Shown here: positions 1 through 8,928 of the stretch, in pieces | Position numbering within the stretch: the first letter of the stretch is position 1 | Layout of the letters: every line of letters starts with the position of its first letter | Assembly (NCBI GenBank): GCA_002336895.1 | Contig: DDFC01000026.1 | Coordinates: forward strand, 62,001-126,000 | Source of the DNA: Verrucomicrobiaceae bacterium UBA1938 | GTDB lineage: Bacteria > Verrucomicrobiota > Verrucomicrobiia > Verrucomicrobiales > Verrucomicrobiaceae | Direction of reading: 5' to 3' | Length of the DNA stretch: 64,000 nt | Translations under genes and position numbers: made by a program | Notes under the pieces: generated by a model | Told to the model about the DNA's origin: nothing | Database searches by the model: none | What the model saw: the letters and a program-made list of their open reading frames with translations, nothing else

Positions 1-789
1 CTGGCCGGCCTCAGCCAGCAACGCATCATCACCCGCAATGGCATTCGCTTTGATGTGGATCTGGCGGAGGGCATCGACCTCTCCCTGTTCCTTTTCGGCA
101 GTTTCCAGAAGTGGGTGATTGATGACTCGCTGCTGCCTGCCAAGAGCAACTTCTGCGCCATCGACATCGGGGCCAACATTGGCGCCATCTGCCTGCCGCT
201 CGCCTCGCGGAATGCCGATGCCCGCATCATCGCCGTGGAACCCACCGACCACGCCTACAGGCGCCTTCTTCGCAACATTGAGCTCAACCCCGCCCTGCAG
301 CCCCGCATCAAAGCCGTCCAGGCCTTCATGGGAGACGGCTCCCCGCCCGGCGATGCCATGATCGCATACCCCAGCTGGCGTCTCGACAACACCGCTGGTG
401 AAAAGCACGAGGTGCATCTCGGCCTCGTTCACAAGGTCACCTGTCCCACGCTCTCCATCGATCTCCTGGTGCAGCAGGAAGGACTCACCCATCTTGATTT
501 CATCAAGATCGACACCGACGGGCACGAGTTCGAAATCCTCCAGGGCGGCAGGCAGGCGATCACGCGCTGGCGGCCCATCATCGTCTTTGAGTTCTGCCTC
601 TACGAAAACAAGAAACGCGGGCATACCTTTGACGAGTTTGTCTCCCTTTTCGCAGCCTTGGACTACGACATCTGTCTTGCAGACAAGAAGACGCGCGTTC
701 CAGACGAGGCCGCCGCACGCCGTGTCGTGCCGGAGTTTGGCTCTTATGACTTCGTCGCCGTGCCGCGCCAGACACTTGCTGCTTCATGA
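1..789 (+). CDS. FkbM-family SAM-dependent methyltransferase (5' end outside window)
   Basis: The reading frame is open from base 1, and a GTG at 55 lies inside the conserved N-terminal part of the fold, so the gene very probably starts upstream and is truncated by the window edge. The SAM-binding motif I reads AIDIGANIGAI, followed by an acidic loop (VEPTDHAYRRL), as in FkbM-type methyltransferases. A later DFIKIDTDGHE segment with IDTDG is typical of this family. FkbM proteins usually O-methylate sugars or polyketides. In this exopolysaccharide setting a glycan O-methyltransferase is plausible. Its stop codon overlaps the next start (ATGA), indicating co-translation with a second methyltransferase. 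Confidence 0.85.
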   Translation: MAGLSQQRIITRNGIRFDVDLAEGIDLSLFLFGSFQKWVIDDSLLPAKSNFCAIDIGANIGAICLPLASRNADARIIAVEPTDHAYRRLLRNIELNPALQPRIKAVQAFMGDGSPPGDAMIAYPSWRLDNTAGEKHEVHLGLVHKVTCPTLSIDLLVQQEGLTHLDFIKIDTDGHEFEILQGGRQAITRWRPIIVFEFCLYENKKRGHTFDEFVSLFAALDYDICLADKKTRVPDEAAARRVVPEFGSYDFVAVPRQTLAAS

Positions 790-1586
790 GTTCCACCCCG
801 GATATGCAGAGCCAGCAGGTTGTCACTTCCCGTGAGGCGCAGGCCATGGCAGACGCGGCGGAGCTCAAATCCAGGCTCACCCCCAGTCCAGGCGACCGCT
901 TCTACCTGCACTTGTCCGACCTGCGCCTGATGATGCAGGAGCTCATCCCGCTCATCTCCGGCAGGGTGCTGGACTACGGCTGCGGCGGCAGCCCGTACCG
1001 CCCCCTTTTCAAGCACGAGGCCTACGTCCGAGCAGACGTGGTGGGCATGACAGATCTGGATCTCATCATCACTCCGGGGCAGCCTCTGGATGTGCCGGAC
1101 GCGAGCTTTGACTGCATTCTCTCCACCCAGGTTCTGGAGCACGTGGCCGTGCCGCATCAATACCTGGCTGAGTGCCATCGCATGCTCAAGGATGGAGGTG
1201 CGCTGCTGCTCTCCACCCATGGCACCTTTCCTGACCACAGTGTGCCCTGGGATTTTCAGCGCTGGACCACCAACGGCCTGCGCAGGGATCTCGAGGCCGC
1301 CGGCTTCAAAGTGAAAAAAATCTGGAAGCTCACCACTGGTCCGCGCGCCGCTCTGCAGCTTCTGGAGCTGACCTTTGACCGCCTGCCCGCCGACAACTCA
1401 CCCTTTGGACTCGCCTTCAAGCTGCTGCGTGGCATGTGGCGCCGCATGCGCTCCGGTTTTCACCGCTGGGCGGACAAACACCAGGAGGCCTTCCGCATCG
1501 TTGCCGACAGCGACCACCAGCATCATCGCCTTTATCTCGGTATCATGTTGCATGCAGTAAAGGTTTCGGATATTCACGGTAAATAA
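786..1586 (+). CDS. Class I SAM-dependent methyltransferase (type 11)
   Basis: This 266-residue protein has a clear SAM-binding glycine motif, VLDYGCGGSPYRPLF (residues about 56-70). The acidic strand follows, then the motif IV/post region LSTQVLEHVAVPHQYLAE and GGALLLSTHG, typical of Methyltransf_11 proteins. The VLDYGCG-PYR form recurs in the methyltransferase at 8929, suggesting that the two are paralogues. It starts by ATGA overlap with the FkbM gene and is followed after 25 bases by another methyltransferase, so it probably belongs to one operon acting on sugars or nucleotide-sugars. The exact acceptor cannot be told from sequence. Confidence 0.85.
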   Translation: MSSTPDMQSQQVVTSREAQAMADAAELKSRLTPSPGDRFYLHLSDLRLMMQELIPLISGRVLDYGCGGSPYRPLFKHEAYVRADVVGMTDLDLIITPGQPLDVPDASFDCILSTQVLEHVAVPHQYLAECHRMLKDGGALLLSTHGTFPDHSVPWDFQRWTTNGLRRDLEAAGFKVKKIWKLTTGPRAALQLLELTFDRLPADNSPFGLAFKLLRGMWRRMRSGFHRWADKHQEAFRIVADSDHQHHRLYLGIMLHAVKVSDIHGK

Positions 1587-1611
1587 ATCAGCATTTATAG
1601 ACCGTTGCCCC

Positions 1612-2574
1612 ATGCTGCAGCTGAAAAAAATCATTCCACCGCGTGTGCTCGAAGGCCTGCGCTACATCCGTCATGGGCGTCTTGTTTGGGATCGCGCACT
1701 GCCATCTTTCGTCCCGGTCGCAGCCATGACGACGAAGGAAGAACAAGTGCTCTTCACCCAGGCTGTCAGGGATGTGGCCGGGCTGCGTGGGGAAATTGTC
1801 GATCTGGGCTGCTGGCTCGGTTCCACCACGCTCTCCCTCGCCCAGGGGCTGCGGGAAATGAATGACTCCGGCAGGGTGCATGCCTATGACCGTTTCATCT
1901 GGGAGGCATGGATGGACCTTTACTCCAGCGAGCACTGGTGCGACTACATGCCAGGTGAGACATTTCTGCCTGAAACGCGCCGCCGCATGGGAGATCTCAA
2001 ACCGTGGGTAAACCTGGTGCAGGCCGATCTCACCACCTGCCGCTGGGAGGGCGGTCCCATCAGGCTTCTGCTGGTGGATGCCATGAAGAGCTGGCCCTTG
2101 ACCAGCGCCATTGCGCGTGAGTTTTATCCTTCTTTGATGGTCGGGGCGCTTGTCCTCCACCAGGACTACCTTTCATTCAATCATCCCTGGATCTCAGTGC
2201 TGCAGTGCCGGCTGCGAGATTACTTTGAGTATGAATCCTCCGTCTCCTATGGCTGCACCTCCCGCTTCAAATTGACGAAGCAAATTCCACCGGAGGTGCT
2301 CGCCGAAGCCATCGATTTCAAGCAGCTTCAGGATGATGAGGCGGAGCTCTCATGGCAGTGGTCTCTGGAGGTCATGGGGGAGCGTGCCCGCGTGGCCATG
2401 ACATGCTCCAGAATCATGTATTACCTGGGCAAAGGTGATCTCGCCCGCGCCAGGCAGCTCTTCGCCCGTGATGAGCATATCATCGACGCCATGAATATCG
2501 GGGTGGTGAAAAAATCCATCGCCGAAGCAGAAGCTGGTGACGATTCCTGGGCAAAGATGAACTCAGAACGATAA
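1612..2574 (+). CDS. Class I SAM-dependent methyltransferase-like protein
   Basis: The 320-residue product carries a SAM-binding-like motif, IVDLGCWLGSTTLSLA (residues about 62-77). The acidic stretch AYDRFIWEAWMD and a later strand RLLLVDAMKSWPLT resemble the fold of TylF/macrocin-O-methyltransferase-like or CmcI-type enzymes. The C-terminal 100 residues are helical and less conserved. It sits between a methyltransferase and an oxidoreductase, consistent with a sugar or small-molecule modification operon. Substrate is unknown. The Rossmann methyltransferase fold is fairly secure, but the reaction is inferred. Confidence 0.7.
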   Translation: MLQLKKIIPPRVLEGLRYIRHGRLVWDRALPSFVPVAAMTTKEEQVLFTQAVRDVAGLRGEIVDLGCWLGSTTLSLAQGLREMNDSGRVHAYDRFIWEAWMDLYSSEHWCDYMPGETFLPETRRRMGDLKPWVNLVQADLTTCRWEGGPIRLLLVDAMKSWPLTSAIAREFYPSLMVGALVLHQDYLSFNHPWISVLQCRLRDYFEYESSVSYGCTSRFKLTKQIPPEVLAEAIDFKQLQDDEAELSWQWSLEVMGERARVAMTCSRIMYYLGKGDLARARQLFARDEHIIDAMNIGVVKKSIAEAEAGDDSWAKMNSER

Positions 2575-2589
2575 GGGCAGGGGGGAGGC

Positions 2590-3903
2590 ATGCTGTTTGA
2601 CACCATTTTGGTCGGTGCCGGCCCCAGCGCAGTGGCAGCCCTCGCCGGACTGCCAAAAGGTCGCAAGGTGCTCGTCCTCACCGGAGAGGATGCCCGGCTT
2701 CCAGCCAGAGAAGCCAGGGCCCTGCACGCGAAAATCGACTCCGTGTCCCACGAGAGTGGCGAGCCCGCCGGCATTGGGGAGCGCATCCGCTTCGCACCTC
2801 CTTCCAAAGGAGAGCTGGTCCAGCCCGCGATCACCGGAGGGCTGGCCAACTACTGGGGGCAGCAATTTGCCCGCTATGAGGCCAATGACCCCTGGCCGCG
2901 GCACTGCTTTGCCAGCCATGCAGACTATCTCACCGCCTGCGGGGAGATAGAGGCCCTCTTCCGCTGCTCTCCCGGCGCTGATGGCAGCAGCAGGGTCACC
3001 CTTGAGTCGGGATACCGCCACCGTACGCCCAATCTCGTGCTCGGCAGCGCGGCTGGTCCGCAGATGGGGCTGCGCTCCATGCGAGATGCCTTCCAGACGC
3101 AGGCGGCCCTGCACAATGCCACCGTGCTGCCTCTTGCCGCCCGGAGGTGGGAGGCTGGAGGTGGCTTTGTGCGTGTAGTGCTCTCAGACGGCTCGACCGT
3201 GTCCGGCCGGCAGGTGCTGCTGGCCGCTGGCGTTGTCGGCACTCTCAAGCTCGTCTTTGCCTCCTGCATGGACGTGAGTTCCACCACCTTTGGCGACCAT
3301 GCGCCTGTCATGCTCTACACCACTCTCAAGCCTGGCGCGCTGCCCATGACCCGGCGAGATGGGGAAAAGCATTTCAACACACTGGCCATCGAGCGCGTGC
3401 TCCAAGACAAGGTCACACTCTTCGCTTCCGTTTATCGCCTGAGCCACGCGCCACTGAGCCTCCTTCTGGCCATGCTGCGCCTTCCCGCCCTGGTCAAAGG
3501 ACTGAATATCCCCGGGATCATGAATCTCATCACCCCCGTTCAGGTCTGGACCGAAGCCACGCAGATGCGCTATCGGCTGGAGCGCGGCAAAGATGCCGTT
3601 TTCGTGGAGGGCTCCCCCGGCACCGGTGCCGATCCGGAGATGAAGTCTTTCCTCCAATGGCTGAAGCCGCGTGCGAAGGTATGGAAGACGGCCGGGTTCA
3701 CTCCAGGCGGTGGCTTTCACTACTGCGCCGGTCGTGTGGTCTGTGGGGATGCGCCTGAAGTGCCCGTGGACGAGTATCTGCGGCAGACGCAGCAGGGCAG
3801 GGTGCACGCGGTGGATTCCACCGTTCTTCCTGAGCTGGGCTGCTGCCCCTCCGCGCTCACCATGATGGCCAACAGCCTTCGTACGGTCGCAAGACTGACG
3901 TAA
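2590..3903 (+). CDS. FAD-dependent (GMC-like) oxidoreductase
   Basis: This is a 437-residue flavoprotein candidate. The N-terminus holds a dinucleotide-binding beta-alpha-beta motif, ILVGAGPSAVAALAGL, with G-x-G-x-x-(A). The C-terminus ends in VHAVDSTVLPELGCCPSALTMMANSLR, resembling the FAD-contacting C-terminal motif of GMC oxidoreductases (D-x-S-x-x-P ... N-P-x-x-T). A mid-protein LLAAGVVGTLKLVF matches the GMC-type FAD-binding strand (AAGxxGTxxL). A purine-rich GGGGGAGG lies just before the ATG. Function within the cluster could be oxidation of a sugar or lipid-linked alcohol. This is inference from context. Confidence 0.75.
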   Translation: MLFDTILVGAGPSAVAALAGLPKGRKVLVLTGEDARLPAREARALHAKIDSVSHESGEPAGIGERIRFAPPSKGELVQPAITGGLANYWGQQFARYEANDPWPRHCFASHADYLTACGEIEALFRCSPGADGSSRVTLESGYRHRTPNLVLGSAAGPQMGLRSMRDAFQTQAALHNATVLPLAARRWEAGGGFVRVVLSDGSTVSGRQVLLAAGVVGTLKLVFASCMDVSSTTFGDHAPVMLYTTLKPGALPMTRRDGEKHFNTLAIERVLQDKVTLFASVYRLSHAPLSLLLAMLRLPALVKGLNIPGIMNLITPVQVWTEATQMRYRLERGKDAVFVEGSPGTGADPEMKSFLQWLKPRAKVWKTAGFTPGGGFHYCAGRVVCGDAPEVPVDEYLRQTQQGRVHAVDSTVLPELGCCPSALTMMANSLRTVARLT

Positions 3904-3920
3904 AGCCAGTCGCTCCTCCC

Positions 3921-4733
3921 ATGAAAGTACTCATCTTTGGCGCCGCAGGCTTTATCGGTTCGCATCTTGCACGGGACTCTGCCAGTCACGGGCACAGCGT
4001 GGTTTGCTTTTGCCGCAAAGCCGCCGTGCAGGGCTTTGACGGCGAGTGCCATTCATGGTCGCTGGGCGGTCCGTTGAATGACGCCACCATCGAGGGCGCA
4101 GATTGTGCTCTGCACCTCGCGCATGACTTTGGCGGAGCCATCGGGGCTGAAAAGACGCTTTCAGGCACCCTCGCCGCCGTTCACAAGCTCCGCCAGGCTG
4201 GGGTGCGGCGTCAGATCGTGTTTTCCTCCTACTCCGCAGGCCCTCAGGCATCATCGCTTTACGGCAGGACAAAATCCGCTTTGGAGGAGAGCCTGCACGG
4301 CATGGAGGATGTTGTCATCGTCAGGCCCGGGCTGGTTCTCGGTGCGGGCGGGCTCTATGGGCGCATTTTCACGTTTGTGAAGCTTTCGCCGCTGATACCC
4401 CTGCCGGACGGTGGGGCTGGCAAAGTTCCTGTCATCGAGATTGGCAGTCTTTGCGGGCATGTTCGGCGGATCATGACAGCAGCCCTGACTCCACGGGAAC
4501 ACAACCTTTTTGAAAAAGAACTCGTCACTCTGAGGGCTGTCGTGGAAAGAGCGGCGCGCGCAGCCGGCCGAAGTGCGTGGATCATACCCGTTCCCTCCCC
4601 GCTTGTTTTGCTGGGGTTGCGGATGGCATCTGCGCTGCGGATGCCGCTGCCCGTCAATGCAGACAATCTTGCCGGCTTTTTAGCCAATCAAGAAGCCTGC
4701 CACCAATCATCGCTGGACGAAGAAAGCAGCTAG
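3921..4733 (+). CDS. NAD(P)-dependent epimerase/dehydratase family protein
   Basis: The 270-residue protein opens with a classic short-chain-dehydrogenase nucleotide-binding motif, LIFGAAGFIGSHLA. It has a later FSSYSAGPQASSLYGRTKSALE segment with the S...YxxxK arrangement (Y and K of the extended SDR active site, here YGRTK). These features place it in the extended SDR (UDP-sugar epimerase/dehydratase) group. At 270 residues it is shorter than GalE-type enzymes (about 330), so the C-terminal sugar-binding part is reduced. It follows the oxidoreductase by 17 bases and likely acts on a nucleotide sugar. Substrate is not identifiable. Confidence 0.8.
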   Translation: MKVLIFGAAGFIGSHLARDSASHGHSVVCFCRKAAVQGFDGECHSWSLGGPLNDATIEGADCALHLAHDFGGAIGAEKTLSGTLAAVHKLRQAGVRRQIVFSSYSAGPQASSLYGRTKSALEESLHGMEDVVIVRPGLVLGAGGLYGRIFTFVKLSPLIPLPDGGAGKVPVIEIGSLCGHVRRIMTAALTPREHNLFEKELVTLRAVVERAARAAGRSAWIIPVPSPLVLLGLRMASALRMPLPVNADNLAGFLANQEACHQSSLDEESS

Positions 4734-4838
4734 CCCTGCCGTTCAGCGTCGCAATCTTTACAGGGGCTGAATTTTCAGCTCTCCGCTTGGTTGCTTCATT
4801 GAAACAAACGCGCTCAATCTTACTGACTCAACAGATGC

Positions 4839-5969
4839 ATGTCCGATTCTGAAGCCCCTTCAGCCCGCCCCATCTTCCACGGGATTCAGGCGTTGCGCGG
4901 AGTCTTCTCAGTTCTGGTGGTCTGTCATCACATGGGTGTGCAGTCAGAAAACTACTGGAATCATGAATGGCTGGGAGGGCTCTTCAGCGAGAGCACCTAT
5001 CGTGTGGATTTTTTCTTTGTGCTCAGCGGCTTTGTGCTCTGGACGGCGCATTGCGCTGAGGCGGGGAGACCCTGGGCGTGGCTGGGCTTCATCAGGAAAC
5101 GGCTATGGCGCCTTTATCCGCTGCTGCTCGTCCTGACGATGGTCAAAGTTTTGCTTTTGTGGCTCGTGCCGGGGCGCAGCTCGGAGAGCTATGAGCTGCT
5201 GCCTTCCTTGCTGGCGCTGCCGCAGAGGCCTTTTCCCATCATCGTGGCGGCATGGTTTTTGCCATTTGAGATATACTTCACCCTGGCATTGGCCGCATGT
5301 CTGGCGCTGCCCCGGTGGGCTTCCTTGCCAGTGTTGCTGATTTGGGCTGCGGTGCTGTCCCTGGCCGGGCTTGGCTTGGGGGTGGTTCCCTCCACACATG
5401 GGACTGGATTTCTGCTGCATCCCTCTGTCCTGGAGTTTGCCGCCGGTGCGCTGGCGGCTGAATGCGTTCGCAGGCAGGTTGGCGGCGGGAGATTACCCGG
5501 CATGCTGCTCTTTGGCATTGCCCTGGCAGGCTTTGCTGCCGGGGCGTCAGACCACACCTGGGTGGCCGGACATCCAGTGCTCTGGCAGAAGCTGTTCTGG
5601 GCCTTGGTGTTTTCAGTCGGGATTGCCGGGCTGACCCTGTGGGAGCGTTCTGTGAAAGCGCAAAACTGGCGTTTCAAAGACATGTTTCTGCTGGGCCGCG
5701 CCAGTTATTCCATCTTTCTCTCTCATGGCATTGTGCTCATGGCCCTGTCCCTCTTCATGAATTCGAGGTTCGCAAACCTGGGCGGTGGGTGGCTGGACCT
5801 GCTGCTGATGATGATGGTTGTGGTCTCGGTGTTCGTCGGCATGATCGTGTGGAGGTACATCGAGATGCCGCTGAACCGCTGGAGCTTGTTTTCCAGTGCA
5901 GCGCAGCCCCGGGCCGGCAGCGGCGTCACCTCAGCCGGTGGTGGCAGGGCTTCTCAGCGGTTGTCCTAG
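4839..5969 (+). CDS. Acyltransferase family 3 membrane protein (OafA-like)
   Basis: This 376-residue polytopic protein begins with the hallmark of acyltransferase-3 proteins: IQALRGVFSVLVVCHH, with the catalytic His pair region, then VDFFFVLSGFVLW. It continues with KRLWRLYPLLL (R-x-x-R-x-x-P). About ten hydrophobic segments follow. Such integral inner-membrane enzymes O-acetylate or otherwise acylate surface polysaccharides. A second family member lies at 9797. About 100 bases separate it from the epimerase, enough for a small promoter, but none is convincing. Confidence 0.88.
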   Translation: MSDSEAPSARPIFHGIQALRGVFSVLVVCHHMGVQSENYWNHEWLGGLFSESTYRVDFFFVLSGFVLWTAHCAEAGRPWAWLGFIRKRLWRLYPLLLVLTMVKVLLLWLVPGRSSESYELLPSLLALPQRPFPIIVAAWFLPFEIYFTLALAACLALPRWASLPVLLIWAAVLSLAGLGLGVVPSTHGTGFLLHPSVLEFAAGALAAECVRRQVGGGRLPGMLLFGIALAGFAAGASDHTWVAGHPVLWQKLFWALVFSVGIAGLTLWERSVKAQNWRFKDMFLLGRASYSIFLSHGIVLMALSLFMNSRFANLGGGWLDLLLMMMVVVSVFVGMIVWRYIEMPLNRWSLFSSAAQPRAGSGVTSAGGGRASQRLS

Positions 5970-5972
5970 ATC

Positions 5973-7682
5973 GTGCCCGTGGGCGTTTTCAACAAAGACC
6001 GTTTCTTCCTTCTTTCCGCCATGCTTCGCTTTGCTCCCCTCATCATCTGCATTCTTGCCTTCGCTCTTCAGGGGTTCACGCTCTGGAAGCCTCTCTTGAT
6101 CACAGACGATATCGCCCAGCACCATGTCTGGCTGGATGAAGAAGATGGAAGCGGTTTGCAGCCCGGGGATCCGTGGATTGCAACATCCAAGGCCATTCAG
6201 CCTTATGTGGCGGCCGCGCTTTTCAAAGCAGTGCGTGTCTTTCTTCCCACCCTGCTGGTGGGAAAAGCGCTGGCGCTGGCATTGCTTGCCCTCACTGGAG
6301 TGTTTGTTTATCGCATCGGCGTCTTTCTGCGTGGTGTGCGCATGGGCTGGATCGCTGTGGGGCTCTTTCTCATCTCAGACGCCTGGATCGGCCTCAGTGG
6401 CGGCTTCGCCCGCAGTTTTGCATGGCCGCTGGTGTGCGGGCTTGTGCTCGCGCTGCTGCATCGCCGCCAAGGATGGGCCGCCATGTGTCTGTTTCTGGCA
6501 GCAGCCCTCTACCCCGTGGCCTTCGTCCTGCTCTCTCCGGTTTACGCCCTGGTCTGGGTGGCAGACCAGGCGCGGGATCAATGGCGTCAGGCGGGGAGTC
6601 TGCGCACCCTGTGGAAAACGCAGTGGCCTTTGGTTCTGGCCGTTGCCGCAGGCAGCGCACTGGTGCTGTTGAAAAGCCGTGAACTCGGTCTCAACCCCCT
6701 GGTGGGGCCCCAGGTCACTCAGGTGCAGATGCAGGCGGATCCCCTCTATGCGGCAGGTGGCCGTGTGCCTTTGCTGCCGGTTCCGCCTTTGCTCGGCATT
6801 CTTCCCTGGGCTCTCCTGCCCTGGACCAAAGCCATCGTTGAGCCTTTGATGCGGCATGGGGCCGCCTTTGCCGGCCCTCTTCAGCTGGTGCTGAATGCCG
6901 CGTCCATCCTCGCATTTGTGCTGGCCATGGTCATGGTATGGCGTCGCAGCCGTGAAAAAGCCATGGTTCTCCTTGCTCTCACGGCGGCAGGGATGGCCAC
7001 CTACGTTCTGGCCACACTGCTTCTGCCACGTCTGTTTGAGCCATCGCGGTACATGATCTGGAGCATGCCTGTGCTGGGCGTGCTGAGCTGGGCTGTGCTT
7101 CTTGATTCCGGCCTGGGACTGTTGAAGGCTGGGAGAGGGCGCATGGCAGGTGGCATCTGCCTGGCGCTTGTCGTGCTGTCCAGAGCGCCTTCCATACAGG
7201 GCAAGGGGGCCGACGACGCATCAGAATATGCCGGGCTCTACCTGGCGCTGGCAAGGACTGGCGGGGAGGAGCTGGTGGCCAGTTTTCCCCGCACCAGCGA
7301 CTTCATCCCCGTGCTCTGCCACCGCAGCGTGTTTGTGAGCAATGAAAGTTCTCACGCCGTGCTGTTCACGGGTTATCGCAGGTTCGTCATGGAGCGCAAT
7401 GCGGCTTTGCTGAAGGCGTTCTATTCAGCCAGTCAAAATGATGTGAAGGACTTCTGCGCTCAGAACAAGATCGACTGGCTGGTGGTGGAGGAAAAATACT
7501 ACCTCCCAGATCTCCCTCCGGGCGTGCATTTCGCCCCATTTGACCGGCAATTGCGGGAAATGCTGAAACAAACCCCGCAGCCATGGCTGCTCACCTATGC
7601 GAAAAAATCCGGCAAACAGGTGCAGTCTGGCGTTTACTTGGTCCCCGCCGGTCCCATCATCGACTCTCCCTCTCTGCCATGA
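5973..7682 (+). CDS. Large polytopic membrane protein (possible GT-C-type or polymer-assembly protein)
   Basis: The 569-residue protein has about ten to twelve hydrophobic helices over residues 15-430 and a C-terminal soluble part of roughly 140 residues. No decisive motif is visible. The overall layout (many helices plus a soluble C-terminal domain, with an acidic loop ITDDIAQHHVWLDEEDG after the first helix) recalls GT-C glycosyltransferases, whose catalytic acidic residues lie in the first periplasmic loop. That is inference. The listed start is GTG, three bases after the preceding stop. An ATG at 6021, just before the first helix, is an equally good start. It overlaps the next gene by ATGA. 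Confidence 0.6.
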   Translation: MPVGVFNKDRFFLLSAMLRFAPLIICILAFALQGFTLWKPLLITDDIAQHHVWLDEEDGSGLQPGDPWIATSKAIQPYVAAALFKAVRVFLPTLLVGKALALALLALTGVFVYRIGVFLRGVRMGWIAVGLFLISDAWIGLSGGFARSFAWPLVCGLVLALLHRRQGWAAMCLFLAAALYPVAFVLLSPVYALVWVADQARDQWRQAGSLRTLWKTQWPLVLAVAAGSALVLLKSRELGLNPLVGPQVTQVQMQADPLYAAGGRVPLLPVPPLLGILPWALLPWTKAIVEPLMRHGAAFAGPLQLVLNAASILAFVLAMVMVWRRSREKAMVLLALTAAGMATYVLATLLLPRLFEPSRYMIWSMPVLGVLSWAVLLDSGLGLLKAGRGRMAGGICLALVVLSRAPSIQGKGADDASEYAGLYLALARTGGEELVASFPRTSDFIPVLCHRSVFVSNESSHAVLFTGYRRFVMERNAALLKAFYSASQNDVKDFCAQNKIDWLVVEEKYYLPDLPPGVHFAPFDRQLREMLKQTPQPWLLTYAKKSGKQVQSGVYLVPAGPIIDSPSLP

Positions 7683-8632
7683 TTGCACCCACCCTTACTG
7701 TGCTGATTCCCTGCCTCAATGAAGAGGTCGCCATTCCTGCCGTGGTGGCAGAATACAGGGAGGCATTTCCCCAGGCCTGCATCCTCGTCGTGGACAATGG
7801 CTCCACCGACGCAACCGCAGCTCGCGCACGGGCTGCTGGCGCGCAGGTGATCGTGGAACCGCGCCGTGGCAAAGCCAAGGCGGTGGCCACGGCGTTGTGT
7901 CACATCGACACCGACCTCGTCCTCATGGTCGACGGGGACGGCAGCTATCCGGCCGCCGGCGGCAAGCTCCTCTACGAACGCTACTGCGAGGCGCCCGTGG
8001 ACATGATCACCGGTGTGCGCCAAACTCAGGAGGACGTTTTCCGTCCCGGCCACCAGTGGGGCACCTCGCTGTTCGCCAGCTTTGTCAAAGCGGTGTTCGG
8101 CCACCAGCCGGGAGATGTCTTTTCCGGCCTTCGTCTTTTCTCACGCCGCTTCTACATGAACGCTCCGGTGCTTTCCCGCGGCTTTGAGCTGGAGATCGAG
8201 CTGACCATTCAAGCCATCGACAAAGGCTTCAGCACCGTGGACCTGCCCATTCCCTTTGGTGACCGGGCTGAAGGCACCAGTTCCAAGCTGAAGACCTTCA
8301 GGGATGGCACGCGCATTTTGCGCGTCCTGCTGGTCCTTTTCCGCGACTATCGGCCCATGCGGTTCTTCGGGCTCATAGCGGCCTGTGGTTACCTTCTCGG
8401 CATGCTGGCTGGTGCGCTTCCGGTCTATGAGTTTATCCAGACTGCCTACGTCAGTCGCGTGCCCATGGCGGTTCTGGCGGCCAGCATCATGGTCATATCC
8501 ACCATCGTGCTGTTGGTGGGCCTCATTCTGGAGTCCAATCTGCGCCACCACCGGGAAATGTACCACATCCGCCTTCGTGGTTTTGGCATGCCATCAAAGA
8601 CCAGGCGCGGCACAAACGCTGCTGAAAATTAG
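7679..8632 (+). CDS. GT2 glycosyltransferase, DPM/GtrB-like, with C-terminal membrane helices
   Basis: The chosen ATG overlaps the previous stop (ATGA). A longer upstream frame exists, but the family N-terminus LTVLIPCLNEEVAIPAV starts right here. The protein has 317 residues: a GT-A domain with VDNGSTDAT and the metal-binding acidic motif LMVDGDGSYP, then two hydrophobic helices near the C-terminus (about 240-290). This arrangement is that of polyprenyl-phosphate glycosyltransferases (dolichol-phosphate-mannose synthase/GtrB type). They make lipid-linked sugars, used by GT-C enzymes such as the preceding membrane protein could be. The pairing is an inference. Confidence 0.85.
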   Translation: MIAPTLTVLIPCLNEEVAIPAVVAEYREAFPQACILVVDNGSTDATAARARAAGAQVIVEPRRGKAKAVATALCHIDTDLVLMVDGDGSYPAAGGKLLYERYCEAPVDMITGVRQTQEDVFRPGHQWGTSLFASFVKAVFGHQPGDVFSGLRLFSRRFYMNAPVLSRGFELEIELTIQAIDKGFSTVDLPIPFGDRAEGTSSKLKTFRDGTRILRVLLVLFRDYRPMRFFGLIAACGYLLGMLAGALPVYEFIQTAYVSRVPMAVLAASIMVISTIVLLVGLILESNLRHHREMYHIRLRGFGMPSKTRRGTNAAEN

Positions 8633-8821
8633 CAGCCAGGCTGTGAGTCTGGTTCAGGGGGCGGCACGACCAGCCTGCAGATTTTGAGGCCGGATATCAA
8701 TCCTTCCTGTGTCACCCCCCCCAACAAAAACAGGCCGGTGCCAGTGCAGCATGGGACGGCCGCATCCTTCCGCGAAGGTTTCTGAAAGTTATTTTAAAGA
8801 CTGAACCTAAAGAGAAAAAGC

Positions 8822-8850
8822 TTGCAGTTTGTGGCAGGTCGCACGATAAA
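8822..8850 (+). promoter_or_regulatory. Candidate sigma-70-like promoter upstream of methyltransferase gene
   Basis: The 296-base gap at 8633-8928 is the longest in the first half of the window. It turns AT-rich over its last 150 bases. A TTGCAG (8822-8827) and a GATAAA (8845-8850) are separated by 17 bases. Each matches the consensus only partly, so this is a weak call. Nothing else is seen in the gap apart from a C-run near 8717. The gap probably marks a transcript boundary before the gene at 8929. Confidence 0.25.
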
Positions 8851-8928
8851 AAATTCTTTAGGGATCAAAATTCGTAATATCGGTGTTCCTTTTTTCGCCC
8901 GTCAGCCGGGTGCCTTGCTGCTGCGATC